Assembly (NCBI GenBank): GCA_023663735.1
Contig: JAMPGV010000012.1
Coordinates: 1 to 48,919 of the forward strand
DNA length: 48,919 nt
Direction of reading: 5' to 3'
From: Muribaculum sp.
Lineage (GTDB): Bacteria; Bacillota; Clostridia; Lachnospirales; Lachnospiraceae
Of this stretch, positions 17,404 to 24,885 are shown piece by piece. Under the pieces are notes generated by a model that ran no database searches, was not told where the DNA came from, and saw nothing but the letters and a program-made list of their open reading frames with translations. A program made the position numbers and the translations under genes. Position 1 is the stretch's first letter, and each line of letters opens with the position of its first letter.

Positions 17404-17684
17404 TAGGCATTGGCAAAACTCTTACTTTAGAAAGTGTCATTGCGCAAATTGCACATTCAACGCAGACGTTCAACCTTCACCGTAAGCGGCCAAGGTGAGA
17501 AGCACTTCTAAGGCTTGCACCATAGGGTGCTTCGCCAAGAAGTGCTAAATCTCACCTCAAGGCGCTAAAATACAGCGCCAATCGTAACGAAGTTACGTTG
17601 GTACGGGCGGTTCGCTAGGGTCTGCTTATGAATATACAATCTGCACAATTCGGATTACCTAAATTGGAGTTTTGCAATCGCCTA
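17404..17684. mobile_element. 281-bp non-coding MITE with terminal inverted repeats
   Basis: The left end TAGGCATTGGCAAAACTC (17404-17421) matches the reverse complement of the right end (17667-17684) at 15 of 18 positions, and weaker inverted similarity continues inward for about 70 bp. A perfect 10-bp direct repeat, GATAGGAATT, flanks the element (17394-17403 and 17685-17694), as expected for a target-site duplication. Inside are strong stem-loops: AGCACTTCT/AGAAGTGCT (17501-17509/17537-17545), GGCGCT/AGCGCC (17561-17566/17574-17579) and CGTAAC/GTTACG (17583-17588/17592-17597). No transposase or ORF of substance is present. It sits between carB and the superoxide dismutase gene. The parent insertion sequence is not in the window. 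Confidence 0.85.
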
Positions 17685-17731
17685 GATAGGAATTGGATAA
17701 GAGGGATAGAATCGGACAGAAGGGATAGAAA

Positions 17732-17762
17732 TTGACTAGGGGAGACAAATTCTGCATATACT
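17732..17762 (+). promoter_or_regulatory. Possible promoter of the superoxide dismutase gene
   Basis: TTGACT (17732-17737) and TATACT (17757-17762) are spaced by 19 bp, longer than ideal. The preceding 17694-17731 contains imperfect GGGATAGAA repeats. Confidence 0.45.
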
Positions 17763-17832
17763 ACCAAGGGATTCCATCTGAGACGGAACCGGAGTGGAAT
17801 CACCGGAACAGAATGCGGAAGGAGAGAACGAG

Positions 17833-18453
17833 ATGAGTCCTGAGATGTATCCCTTTGTGGTGAGACCGCTGCCTTATGAATATGACGCGCTGACGCCCAT
17901 ATTAGATGAAGAGACGCTGCATTTTCACCACGACAAACATTATAAGACCTACGTGGATAATTTGAACAAGACGCTGGCGGATTATCCCGAACTGCAGAAA
18001 ATGAGCCTGCAGGAACTGCTGACCAAACCGGAGGAACTTCCGGCGGCGGTGCGCACGCCCATCCGCAACAACGGAGGCGGCGTCTACAATCATGAGCTGT
18101 ATTTTGACCGGATGAAGGGCAGCTGCGGGCAGGAGCCGACGGGTGTTCTGGCGGAGGCAATCACGCGGGACTTCGGTTCCTATAGACAGTGGAAAGAACA
18201 GATGAAACAGGCGGCGGTGTCGCAGTTTGGCTCCGGCTGGGCGTGGCTGTTGTCAGATGCGGCAGGGCAGCTGTCCATCGTGCAGACGGCCAATCAGAAC
18301 GTGCCGGATTTGCAGGTTTACAAACCCCTTTTGCTGGTGGATGTGTGGGAACACGCCTATTATCTGCAATACCAAAACCGCCGGGCGGATTATGTGGAAG
18401 GCTGGTTTGAGCTGATCCACTGGCGCAAAGTGGGAAAACACTATGAGTCCTGA
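17833..18453 (+). CDS. sodA: Superoxide dismutase, Mn/Fe family (probably Mn type)
   Basis: This cytosolic enzyme dismutates superoxide to hydrogen peroxide and oxygen. The 206-residue product from the ATG at 17833 (GGAAGGAGAG upstream) begins M-Y-P-F-V-V-R-P-L-P-Y-E-Y-D-A-L. Metal ligands by alignment are His32 (F-H-H-D-K-H-Y), the His in Y-N-H-E-L-Y-F, and Asp/His in D-V-W-E-H-A-Y-Y. The glutamine in T-A-N-Q-N occupies the position used by Mn enzymes, which argues for manganese, though cambialistic members exist. A GTG at 17794 would add 13 residues without a good ribosome site. The gene follows the MITE. Confidence 0.93.
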   Translation: MSPEMYPFVVRPLPYEYDALTPILDEETLHFHHDKHYKTYVDNLNKTLADYPELQKMSLQELLTKPEELPAAVRTPIRNNGGGVYNHELYFDRMKGSCGQEPTGVLAEAITRDFGSYRQWKEQMKQAAVSQFGSGWAWLLSDAAGQLSIVQTANQNVPDLQVYKPLLLVDVWEHAYYLQYQNRRADYVEGWFELIHWRKVGKHYES

Positions 18454-18512
18454 CAGGCGCAGGCTCCGGCTCTAGAGATGGGATCAGGGCGCAAGACTGA
18501 GCAGAGACGGAT

Positions 18513-18547
18513 CCCGGGCAGGGAATAAAGCCGGGCAGGAATAAAGC
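18513..18547 (+). repeat. Short tandem duplication ahead of queH
   Basis: The segment CGGGCAGG(G)AATAAAGC occurs twice in tandem. The whole 18454-18593 gap is otherwise purine-rich without a clear promoter or terminator. Confidence 0.5.
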
Positions 18548-18593
18548 TTGAGCAGAGCCGCAAGCCGAGGGCTTAGGCTTAGAGGAACGATCG

Positions 18594-19286
18594 ATGAATC
18601 AGGTCAATTATCAGAAAGAACTGGAAAAAATAATATCCGCATGGAAGAGCGCGCCGGGGCAGACAGGGACTGTCCCGGTCCGGCTTTTTCTGCACAGCTG
18701 CTGCGCCCCCTGCAGCAGTTATTGTCTGGAGTATCTGCGTACTTATTTTTGCATCACGGTCTTTTATTTTAATCCCAACATATCCGAGGAGCCTGAGTAC
18801 CGAAGGCGGGCGGCGGAGCAAAAGCGGCTGATTGCGGCCTACAACGCTCAGGGCGCGGGGTATCCCATTGAGATCGTGGAGGGAGATTACGAACCCCGGC
18901 TGTTTTATGAGACGGTCAAGGGATATGAGGCGTGTCCCGAGGGCGGCGAGCGGTGTTTCCGCTGTTATAACATGCGTCTGGAGGAGACGGCGAGGCGGGC
19001 GGCAGCAGGAGCCTATGATTACTTTGCCACCACGCTAACCATCAGCCCGTTGAAAAATGCACGCAAAATCAATGAGATCGGACAGGCCTTGTCCGCGGCG
19101 TATGGCGTGGCGTGGCTGCCGTCGGACTTTAAGAAAAAGGACGGATACAAGCGTTCCGTCGAGCTGTCTGCGGAGTACGGGCTGTATCGACAGGATTACT
19201 GCGGCTGCGCGTTTTCCAAGGCCGAGCGGGAGCGCGCCCGCTCGGGCGGGACGCCGGACGGCACTTTGCGGGCGGGGGAAGGATGA
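18594..19286 (+). CDS. queH: Epoxyqueuosine reductase QueH
   Basis: QueH reduces epoxyqueuosine to queuosine in tRNA, the last step of queuosine synthesis, and replaces QueG in many anaerobes. The 230-residue product has the family's paired cysteines near the start (L-F-L-H-S-C-C-A-P-C-S-S-Y), the F-Y-F-N-P-N-I motif, the second cysteine cluster C-F-R-C-Y-N-M-R-L-E, and the C-terminal Y-C-G-C segment; these carry the Fe-S cluster and a nearby metal site in characterised members. The start ATG follows GAGGAACG. The C-terminal tail (R-S-G-G-T-P-D-G-T) is weakly conserved. Confidence 0.9.
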   Translation: MNQVNYQKELEKIISAWKSAPGQTGTVPVRLFLHSCCAPCSSYCLEYLRTYFCITVFYFNPNISEEPEYRRRAAEQKRLIAAYNAQGAGYPIEIVEGDYEPRLFYETVKGYEACPEGGERCFRCYNMRLEETARRAAAGAYDYFATTLTISPLKNARKINEIGQALSAAYGVAWLPSDFKKKDGYKRSVELSAEYGLYRQDYCGCAFSKAERERARSGGTPDGTLRAGEG

Positions 19287-19389
19287 ACGGGAAGTTCTGG
19301 CGGGGCGTATTGCAAATTCCGGAAAACTATATTAAACTATAAGGAAACGCTTATCGCTAAAATTTTCATGACAGGAAAGGGATCATCAC

Positions 19390-21156
19390 ATGAAAAAACT
19401 TTTGGACATACTTTCGGAGAAGATGGGAGAGGCTTTCGCGGCGGCGGGATACGATGCATCCTTGGGCCGGGTGACCGTTTCCAACCGCCCGGACTTGTGC
19501 GAGTATCAGTGCAACGGCGCAATGGCAGGGGCAAAACAGTATAAGAAAGCGCCGCTTGCGATTGCACAGGAAGTGGCGGAGCAGCTGCAGAGCGACCGCG
19601 TTTTTGCGGAGGCTGCGGCCGTGGCGCCCGGATTCTTGAACCTAAAGCTCTCCGAGGACTTTCTGGCGCAGTATCTGGGCGGCATGGAGGCGGACGCAAA
19701 GTTCGGATTGGACATGCCCGCGCATCCTTCCAAGATTGTCGTCGATTACGGCGGTCCCAATATTGCCAAAGCGCTCCATGTGGGACATCTGCGCTCGGCC
19801 GTAATCGGGGAGAGCATCAAGCGCATCCTGCGCTACTGCGGCCATGAGGTGACCGGGGATGTGCATCTGGGAGACTGGGGACTGCAGATGGGGCTTGTCA
19901 TCACCGAGCTGCAGGAGAGAAAGCCGGATCTGGCGTATTTTGACGAAGGCTATACGGGGGAGTACCCGCAGGAAGCGCCGTTTACCATAGCGGAGCTGGA
20001 GGAGATGTATCCTGCGGCCAGCGCGCGCTCTAAGGAGGATGCGGCGTACAAGGCGAAAGCCATGGAAAATACATTCAAGATTCAGAGCGGCGTCAGGGGA
20101 TACCGCGCGCTGTGGCAGCATATTCTGGATGTGTCCGTGGCGGATTTAAAGCGCAATTACGACGGTTTGAACGTGGAATTCGATCTCTGGAAGGGCGAGT
20201 CCGACGTGCAGGATCTGATTCCCGATATGGTGGATTACATGAAGGAAGAAGGGTATGCGTATGTAAGCGACGGCGCACTGGTGGTGGATGTGAAGGAGGA
20301 GACGGACGCCAAGGAAGTCCCGCCCTGCATGATCTTAAAGTCCGACGGCGCGGCTCTCTATAATACTACGGATTTGGCCACCATTCTGGATCGGATGAAC
20401 AGAATGCATCCTAATGAGATCATCTATGTGACCGACAAGCGGCAGGAACTTTATTTTGAACAGGTATTCCGCTGTGCGCGCAAGACCAAGCTGGTGACGC
20501 CGGACACCGCGCTCAAGTGGATCGGATTCGGCACTATGAACGGAAAGGACGGCAAACCCTTTAAGACCCGGGACGGGGGCGTGATGCGTCTGGAGTATCT
20601 GATTCAGGATACGGTGGACGAGATGTATCGAAAGATCGCGGGAAACCGCGAGATCTCCTCGGCGGAGGCGGAGAAAACGGCGCGGATGATTGCGGTGGCC
20701 GCATTAAAATACGGCGATCTTTCCAATCAGGCTTCCAAGGATTATGTGTTTGATCTTGAGCGCTTTACTTCTTTTGAGGGCGATACGGGGCCTTATCTGC
20801 TGTATACGATCGTGCGGATCAAGTCGATTCTGAATAAGTATAAGGAGCAGGGCGGCAATCCGGCGGAGGCGGCTCTGCGTGCGGCGGAAAATGAGTCCGA
20901 GAAAGCGCTGATGATGCAGATCGCGCAGTTTAATGCCATGATGGCGGCGGCCTGCGAGGAACTTGCCCCCCACAGGGTCTGCGCATACTGTTACGATCTG
21001 GCCAATGCGTTTAATCATTTTTATCACGAGACCAAGATTCTGGGGGAGGAGAATTCCGGCAGGAAGAGCGGCCTGATCGCGCTGCTGGTGTTGACCCGGG
21101 ACGTGCTGGAAACCTGTATCGACGTGCTGGGATTTGCAGCGCCGGAAAAGATGTAA
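19390..21156 (+). CDS. argS: Arginyl-tRNA synthetase
   Basis: This class I synthetase charges tRNA-Arg. The 588-residue product has an N-terminal Add-1-like domain (1-110), the V-D-Y-G-G-P-N-I-A-K-A-L-H-V-G-H-L-R-S signature with H-V-G-H as the HIGH motif, a degenerate KMSKS region (G-K-P-F-K-T-R-D-G-G) as in many ArgRS, and the all-alpha anticodon-binding domain ending at M. The start follows AGGAAAGGG about 8 nt away. It is followed by a short terminator. Confidence 0.96.
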   Translation: MKKLLDILSEKMGEAFAAAGYDASLGRVTVSNRPDLCEYQCNGAMAGAKQYKKAPLAIAQEVAEQLQSDRVFAEAAAVAPGFLNLKLSEDFLAQYLGGMEADAKFGLDMPAHPSKIVVDYGGPNIAKALHVGHLRSAVIGESIKRILRYCGHEVTGDVHLGDWGLQMGLVITELQERKPDLAYFDEGYTGEYPQEAPFTIAELEEMYPAASARSKEDAAYKAKAMENTFKIQSGVRGYRALWQHILDVSVADLKRNYDGLNVEFDLWKGESDVQDLIPDMVDYMKEEGYAYVSDGALVVDVKEETDAKEVPPCMILKSDGAALYNTTDLATILDRMNRMHPNEIIYVTDKRQELYFEQVFRCARKTKLVTPDTALKWIGFGTMNGKDGKPFKTRDGGVMRLEYLIQDTVDEMYRKIAGNREISSAEAEKTARMIAVAALKYGDLSNQASKDYVFDLERFTSFEGDTGPYLLYTIVRIKSILNKYKEQGGNPAEAALRAAENESEKALMMQIAQFNAMMAAACEELAPHRVCAYCYDLANAFNHFYHETKILGEENSGRKSGLIALLVLTRDVLETCIDVLGFAAPEKM

Positions 21157-21191
21157 AGAGAACGTGTTTGCGCGACGAAGAGATCGGACAT

Positions 21192-21214
21192 AGGCGTGGG
21201 GGATGCCTGTTTTT
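21192..21214 (+). terminator. Intrinsic terminator after argS
   Basis: AGGCGT (21192-21197) pairs with ATGCCT (21203-21208), including one G-U pair, followed by GTTTTT. Confidence 0.6.
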
Positions 21215-21283
21215 AGGGGCTTCAAACGGGATTACAGTATGGTTTAAATACAATTTCGACAAGCAAAAAATCTGCAAAAAATA

Positions 21284-21312
21284 TTGACAAAGTCCCAAGC
21301 GCATTGTATACT
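21284..21312 (+). promoter_or_regulatory. tRNA operon promoter
   Basis: A consensus TTGACA (21284-21289) and TATACT (21307-21312) are spaced by 17 bp, 30 bp ahead of the tRNA genes. Confidence 0.88.
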
Positions 21313-21342
21313 AACAAAGTCGGTTGTTTTACAGCCGATTAC

Positions 21343-21415
21343 GGAAGTTTAGCTCAGCTGGGAGAGCATCTGCCTTACAAGCAGAGGGTCATAGGTTCGA
21401 GCCCTATAACTTCCA
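21343..21415 (+). tRNA. tRNA-Val (anticodon TAC)
   Basis: The acceptor stem GGAAGTT pairs with AACTTCC. The anticodon stem TCTGC/GCAGA encloses CTTACAA, giving anticodon TAC; the T-loop GGTTCGAGCCC region is canonical. The discriminator is A, and CCA is not encoded in the DNA. Confidence 0.95.
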
Positions 21416-21439
21416 TTCCGGCTTTGGCCGGAACAGCGT

Positions 21440-21513
21440 GGCGAGATAGCTCAGTTGGCTAGAGCATACGGTTCATACCCGTAGTGTCGAGGGTTCAAAT
21501 CCCCCTCTCGCTA
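21440..21513 (+). tRNA. Elongator tRNA-Met (anticodon CAT)
   Basis: The acceptor GGCGAGA pairs with TCTCGCT, with a terminal G-U as in Bacillus elongator tRNA-Met. The anticodon stem TACGG/CCGTA encloses TTCATAC. It lacks the three G-C pairs of initiator anticodon stems. A tRNA-Ile2 (lysidine-modified CAT) cannot be fully excluded but fits less well. CCA is not encoded. Confidence 0.9.
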
Positions 21514-21520
21514 CTGATAA

Positions 21521-21555
21521 AAGCCCGGAAACCTGAAAACAGGTATCCGGGCTTT
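21521..21555. terminator. Terminator of the tRNA operon, also facing the yegP-like gene
   Basis: AAGCCCGGA (21521-21529) pairs with TCCGGGCTT (21546-21554), with an inner ACCTG/CAGGT stem. T-rich sequence follows on the plus strand and A-rich sequence precedes it, so it can serve both convergent transcripts. Confidence 0.8.
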
Positions 21556-21606
21556 CTCTGTCTGCCTTTTGTGCAAGAACTCCATGGCGTTTTCCCGGGG
21601 ACGCGC

Positions 21607-21981
21607 TTATGCGGTCTCCTCCACGATTTCAGCTTCCGGAGCATTTTTGCGGACGCTCTCAATGCCGTTCATGCAGGAAGCTTTTGCCTTATAGCCCTCG
21701 GATACGGCGATGATCTCCCCGTTGCGGGCCTTCAGGCGGAAACGGTATTCGCCGGCTTTGTCCGTGTATACCTCGAATTTGGGATTGGTGACCGTCTCGT
21801 AATTCTCCACGGTCTGATCTTCCAGCTTGGCGGCGGCAGCATTTTTGCGGACGCTTTCAATGCCGTTTTTACATGCGCTCTCGGATGTGTAGACTTCGGA
21901 AGTGGCAATCACCTCGCCATTGCCAGCCTTTAAGTCAAACTTTACTCCGGTCTTGACAGTCTTTACCACGAATTTACCCAT
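21607..21981 (-). CDS. YegP/DUF1508-family protein with two tandem domains
   Basis: The 124-residue product is a duplication of a ~50-residue unit: each half has F-x-(L/V)-K-A-x-N-G-E-(V/I)-I-A-x-S-E-x-Y followed by C-x-N-G-I-E-S-V-R-K-N-A. This is the DUF1508 (YegP) pattern; the biochemical role of the family is not established. The start has an excellent AAGGAGGT ribosome site and a consensus promoter, so high expression is likely. No signal peptide is present, so it is cytosolic. Confidence 0.9.
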   Translation of the reverse strand: MGKFVVKTVKTGVKFDLKAGNGEVIATSEVYTSESACKNGIESVRKNAAAAKLEDQTVENYETVTNPKFEVYTDKAGEYRFRLKARNGEIIAVSEGYKAKASCMNGIESVRKNAPEAEIVEETA

Positions 21982-22022
21982 TTGAAAAACCTCCTTGCAG
22001 TTTGTCGATTTTTGTTAGATTC

Positions 22023-22051
22023 ATTATACTAGCAGCAATAAAACTTGTCAA
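22023..22051 (-). promoter_or_regulatory. Promoter of the yegP-like gene
   Basis: On the minus strand TTGACA (22051-22046) and TATAAT (22028-22023) are spaced by 17 bp: a full consensus. Confidence 0.88.
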
Positions 22052-22105
22052 CAAACGCAGGGAGCGCCCAAAATTCTTGTCACAAAATCTTGTGTTATTT
22101 CCCTG

Positions 22106-22134
22106 TTGCCCTATGTCCGAATCCATAGTATACT
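22106..22134 (+). promoter_or_regulatory. Promoter of the cupin gene
   Basis: TTGCCC (22106-22111) and TATACT (22129-22134) are spaced by 17 bp. Confidence 0.55.
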
Positions 22135-22206
22135 GTATTCAATGTCCGATCCGGAACGCCGCGTCGAGGGAGGCTTTCGGACGGTGGGATAGAGGGAGGA
22201 AGAGCG

Positions 22207-22536
22207 ATGATACCCTATGTGAGAATGGATGAAGTGATGGAACGGGAAGGGAACCGGATCGGCTATACGCTGCTGGACGAGCGGCACGGCTGTGTGAACG
22301 GATGCCGTCTGGGGATTTCCGTCTATATCTATGACGAGTACGGGCGGGCGTCCGCCCATGAAGATCAGGAAGGATTCTTCGTGCTGGAGGGACGCGGCAT
22401 GGCGTTGATCGACGGGGAGGAGCTGGCATTGGAGCCGGGGATGGCGTTTATGATACCTGCGGGGACGCCCCATGCCATGAAAAAAGATAAGGATTGCGGC
22501 TTTTGTAAAGTGCTTTGGTTCCACGGAGCGGTATAA
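22207..22536 (+). CDS. Small cupin-domain protein
   Basis: The 109-residue protein is a single cupin barrel: S-A-H-E-D-Q-E-G-F-F-V-L-E-G-R-G is motif 1 (G-x5-H-x-H-x3-4-E-x6-G degenerate, with one histidine) and P-G-M-A-F-M-I-P-A-G-T-P-H-A is motif 2. A metal site is plausible but reduced. The substrate is unknown; sugar isomerase, mononuclear dioxygenase and sensor roles all occur in such small cupins. The start has GGGAGGAAGAG upstream. Confidence 0.8.
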   Translation: MIPYVRMDEVMEREGNRIGYTLLDERHGCVNGCRLGISVYIYDEYGRASAHEDQEGFFVLEGRGMALIDGEELALEPGMAFMIPAGTPHAMKKDKDCGFCKVLWFHGAV

Positions 22537-22603
22537 GCTGCACAATAGAGGGCAAAATGAGTGCGAGACCGCGGAATAGAACGTAAAATCGCGGGTTGTG
22601 GGA

Positions 22604-22632
22604 TTGACTTTCCGCAGAAAACAGTTTACAAT
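22604..22632 (+). promoter_or_regulatory. Promoter of the ACT-domain gene
   Basis: TTGACT (22604-22609) and TACAAT (22627-22632) are spaced by 17 bp. Confidence 0.65.
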
Positions 22633-22707
22633 AAATTCTGTTGCGTTTTCAATCGTTTGATCATAAACCGGGCGGGGAATTGCAGACCGCGGAGAAAAGA
22701 GGTAGTT

Positions 22708-23109
22708 ATGAAACAGGTTTCCATATATGCGGAGAACAAAAAAGGCACCATGCAGAAAATCACCGGGATTCTGCTGCAGGAGGGAATCAACATTCTGGGT
22801 TCCGTCACCAACGACAGTGCGGAGTACGGCATCGTGCGGATGCTGGTGTCGGATGCGGAGGGCGCTTCTGCGGCGCTTCAGGAAGCGGGATTTATCTGTA
22901 GGCTCACGGAAGTGATCGCGGCGGAAGTGGAGGATGAGGTCGGCAATTTGAATAAGATGCTCACGCTGCTGACGGACAGCAATATCAGTGTGGATTACCT
23001 GTATCTGTCGTTTAACCGTGATTCCGGCAAGCCGATTATGGTCTTTCACTGTGAGGACGTCATGGAAGTGAAGTCCTGTCTGGAGTCTAAAGGCTATACG
23101 GTGCTATAG
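22708..23109 (+). CDS. Tandem ACT-domain protein
   Basis: The 133-residue product starts at the ATG at 22708 after AAGAGG, not at the upstream in-frame start at 22561, which precedes the promoter. Two ACT-like units are visible: residues 1-65 (Q-V-S-I-Y-A-E-N-K-K-G-T-M-Q-K-I-T-G-I-L, G-I-N-I-L-G-S-V-T) and 70-133 (E-V-G-N-L-N-K-M-L-T-L-L, N-I-S-V-D-Y-L-Y-L). Such stand-alone ACT pairs bind amino acids and are often regulatory. No catalytic domain is present. The ligand is unknown. Confidence 0.85.
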   Translation: MKQVSIYAENKKGTMQKITGILLQEGINILGSVTNDSAEYGIVRMLVSDAEGASAALQEAGFICRLTEVIAAEVEDEVGNLNKMLTLLTDSNISVDYLYLSFNRDSGKPIMVFHCEDVMEVKSCLESKGYTVL

Positions 23110-23220
23110 AGCGGAGAAGGACGTGTTGGAGGAATCACCGGCATTGTGTGGTTTCTCCATTTTCATATCGTTTCGCAAATATCTAGTCGTTTCATCGTCA
23201 GAAAGGTGGAGTAGGCATTC

Positions 23221-24885
23221 ATGAAAGAAACATACACGACAAACGTGGATCCGGAGGAAGCGGAGGTACAGGAATCGGAAAGCGGGAAAGCAAACCCGGG
23301 TGAAACGGACGCCAAATCGGTGCAGGACATCGAGCCGCTTCTGGACGAGCGGATTATCCGGGCGATCCGCGAGATGGGATTTGAGACTTTGAGTCCCATC
23401 CAGCAGCAGGCGATTCCCGTCCTGCTTATGGGCGAGGACATCATCGGTCAGGCGCAGACCGGAACGGGGAAGACGGCGGCCTTCGGCATACCGGCCATTC
23501 AAAAATGTGATCCGGAGTTGAAAAAGCTGCAGACCCTGATTCTCTGTCCGACCAGAGAGCTTGCGATTCAGGCTGCGGAGGAGCTGCGCAAGCTGGCGAA
23601 ATATATGCACGGAATCAAGGTGCTTCCCGTTTACGGCGGACAGGAGATCGGCCGCCAGATCGCGGGACTCCGCGGCACACAGATCATTGTGGGTACGCCG
23701 GGGCGCGTGATGGATCATATGCGGCGGCATACCATCCGGCTGGACGACATTAATATGGTGGTGCTGGACGAGGCGGATGAGATGCTCAACATGGGATTTC
23801 GAGAGGATATGGAGGCGATTCTGGGGGAGATTCCGGGAGAGCATCAGACCGCTCTGTTCTCCGCTACCATGCCCCGGCCGATTCTGGAGATTACGGGGCA
23901 GTTCCAGAAAGATGCAAAGCTGATCAAAGTGACCGCCAAGGAGCTGACGATTCCCTTGGTGAGCCAGAAGTTTTACCGTATCAAGCATCAGGACAAGGAT
24001 GCGGCCTGCATTCGTCTTTTGGATTATTACCAGCCGAATCTGTGTCTGATTTTCTGCAATACCAAAAAGAAGGTGGACGAGCTGTCCGAGGTTTTAAAAA
24101 AAGCCGGGTATCAGGCCGAGGGGCTGCACGGCGATCTGGCGCAGCATCAGAGGGATCTGGTGATGGGGCGTTTCCGCAACGGAAGCACCAATATCCTGAT
24201 TGCTACGGATGTGGCGGCGCGCGGTATTGATGTGGACAATGTGGAGGCGGTGATCAATTACGATATTCCGCAGGATATTGAGTATTATGTGCATCGCATC
24301 GGCAGAACGGGCCGGGCGGGCAAGACGGGGCGCTCCTTTACTTTTGTGAGCGGGAAAGAAATTTTCAAGATCCGTGACATTGAGAAAGTCTGCCGGACTA
24401 CCGTGGAGGAGAAAAAGCTGCCGGGCGCGTCGAAGGTGTTGAAGGCCAAGGCGGACAAATATCTGAATCAGGCGTGGCTGCTCCATGAACATGAGGATAT
24501 GGAACTGATGAAGAGTTTCCTGCAGCGCAAGCTGGAGCAGGAGGGATGCGACGCACTGGACCTTGCGGCGGCCATGCTCAAATATGAGGTGGGCGATAAG
24601 GGGCAGGAGATCGAGGCGGACGTCTACCGGAGCAGGCGGGAATCCGGCGGCTTCGGCGGCGGGCGCGCAGCACAGAGAAGCGGCGGCGCGGGAAGAGACC
24701 GGGGACGCAGAGTGGAGAACGGCGGCGCAGGAAGAGACCGGGGGCGCAGAGTGGAGAGCGGCGCAGGAAGAGATCGGGGACGCAGGACAGAAAACGGCGG
24801 GAAACGTTATGGCCGAGACGCCCGGAGAGCGGACAAAGGCTATGGCAGACGGGATAAGGACTTTGGCAGGAGGAGCGACGATTGA
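23221..24885 (+). CDS. DEAD-box ATP-dependent RNA helicase with Gly/Arg-rich tail
   Basis: The 554-residue product unwinds structured RNA in ribosome assembly or mRNA decay in this family (CshA/DeaD-like). Motifs in order: Q motif (F-E-T-L-S-P-I-Q-Q), A-Q-T-G-T-G-K-T, P-T-R-E-L-A-I-Q, D-E-A-D, S-A-T-M, then the helicase C domain with A-T-D-V-A-A-R-G-I-D-V and H-R-I-G-R-T-G-R-A-G. The tail (about 475-554) is basic and repetitive: three copies of G-A-G-R-D-R-G-R-R, encoded by 36-39-bp tandem repeats. A long acidic N-terminal extension (1-30) precedes the helicase core. The start follows AAAGGTGGAG. The stop overlaps the next gene. Confidence 0.92.
   Translation: MKETYTTNVDPEEAEVQESESGKANPGETDAKSVQDIEPLLDERIIRAIREMGFETLSPIQQQAIPVLLMGEDIIGQAQTGTGKTAAFGIPAIQKCDPELKKLQTLILCPTRELAIQAAEELRKLAKYMHGIKVLPVYGGQEIGRQIAGLRGTQIIVGTPGRVMDHMRRHTIRLDDINMVVLDEADEMLNMGFREDMEAILGEIPGEHQTALFSATMPRPILEITGQFQKDAKLIKVTAKELTIPLVSQKFYRIKHQDKDAACIRLLDYYQPNLCLIFCNTKKKVDELSEVLKKAGYQAEGLHGDLAQHQRDLVMGRFRNGSTNILIATDVAARGIDVDNVEAVINYDIPQDIEYYVHRIGRTGRAGKTGRSFTFVSGKEIFKIRDIEKVCRTTVEEKKLPGASKVLKAKADKYLNQAWLLHEHEDMELMKSFLQRKLEQEGCDALDLAAAMLKYEVGDKGQEIEADVYRSRRESGGFGGGRAAQRSGGAGRDRGRRVENGGAGRDRGRRVESGAGRDRGRRTENGGKRYGRDARRADKGYGRRDKDFGRRSDD
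24682..24795 (+). repeat. Three tandem 36-39-bp repeats encoding the helicase RGR tail
   Basis: Units at 24682-24720, 24721-24759 and 24760-24795 encode (G)GAGRDRGRRVEN-like segments. The third is shortened by one codon. Confidence 0.85.

Noticed and set aside
17615-18160. 181-codon minus-strand frame across the MITE and sodA
   Set aside because: It spans the element boundary and lies antisense to sodA, with no start signals.
21440-21513. Initiator tRNA-fMet
   Set aside because: The anticodon stem lacks three consecutive G-C pairs, and the D-stem and acceptor match Bacillus elongator tRNA-Met.
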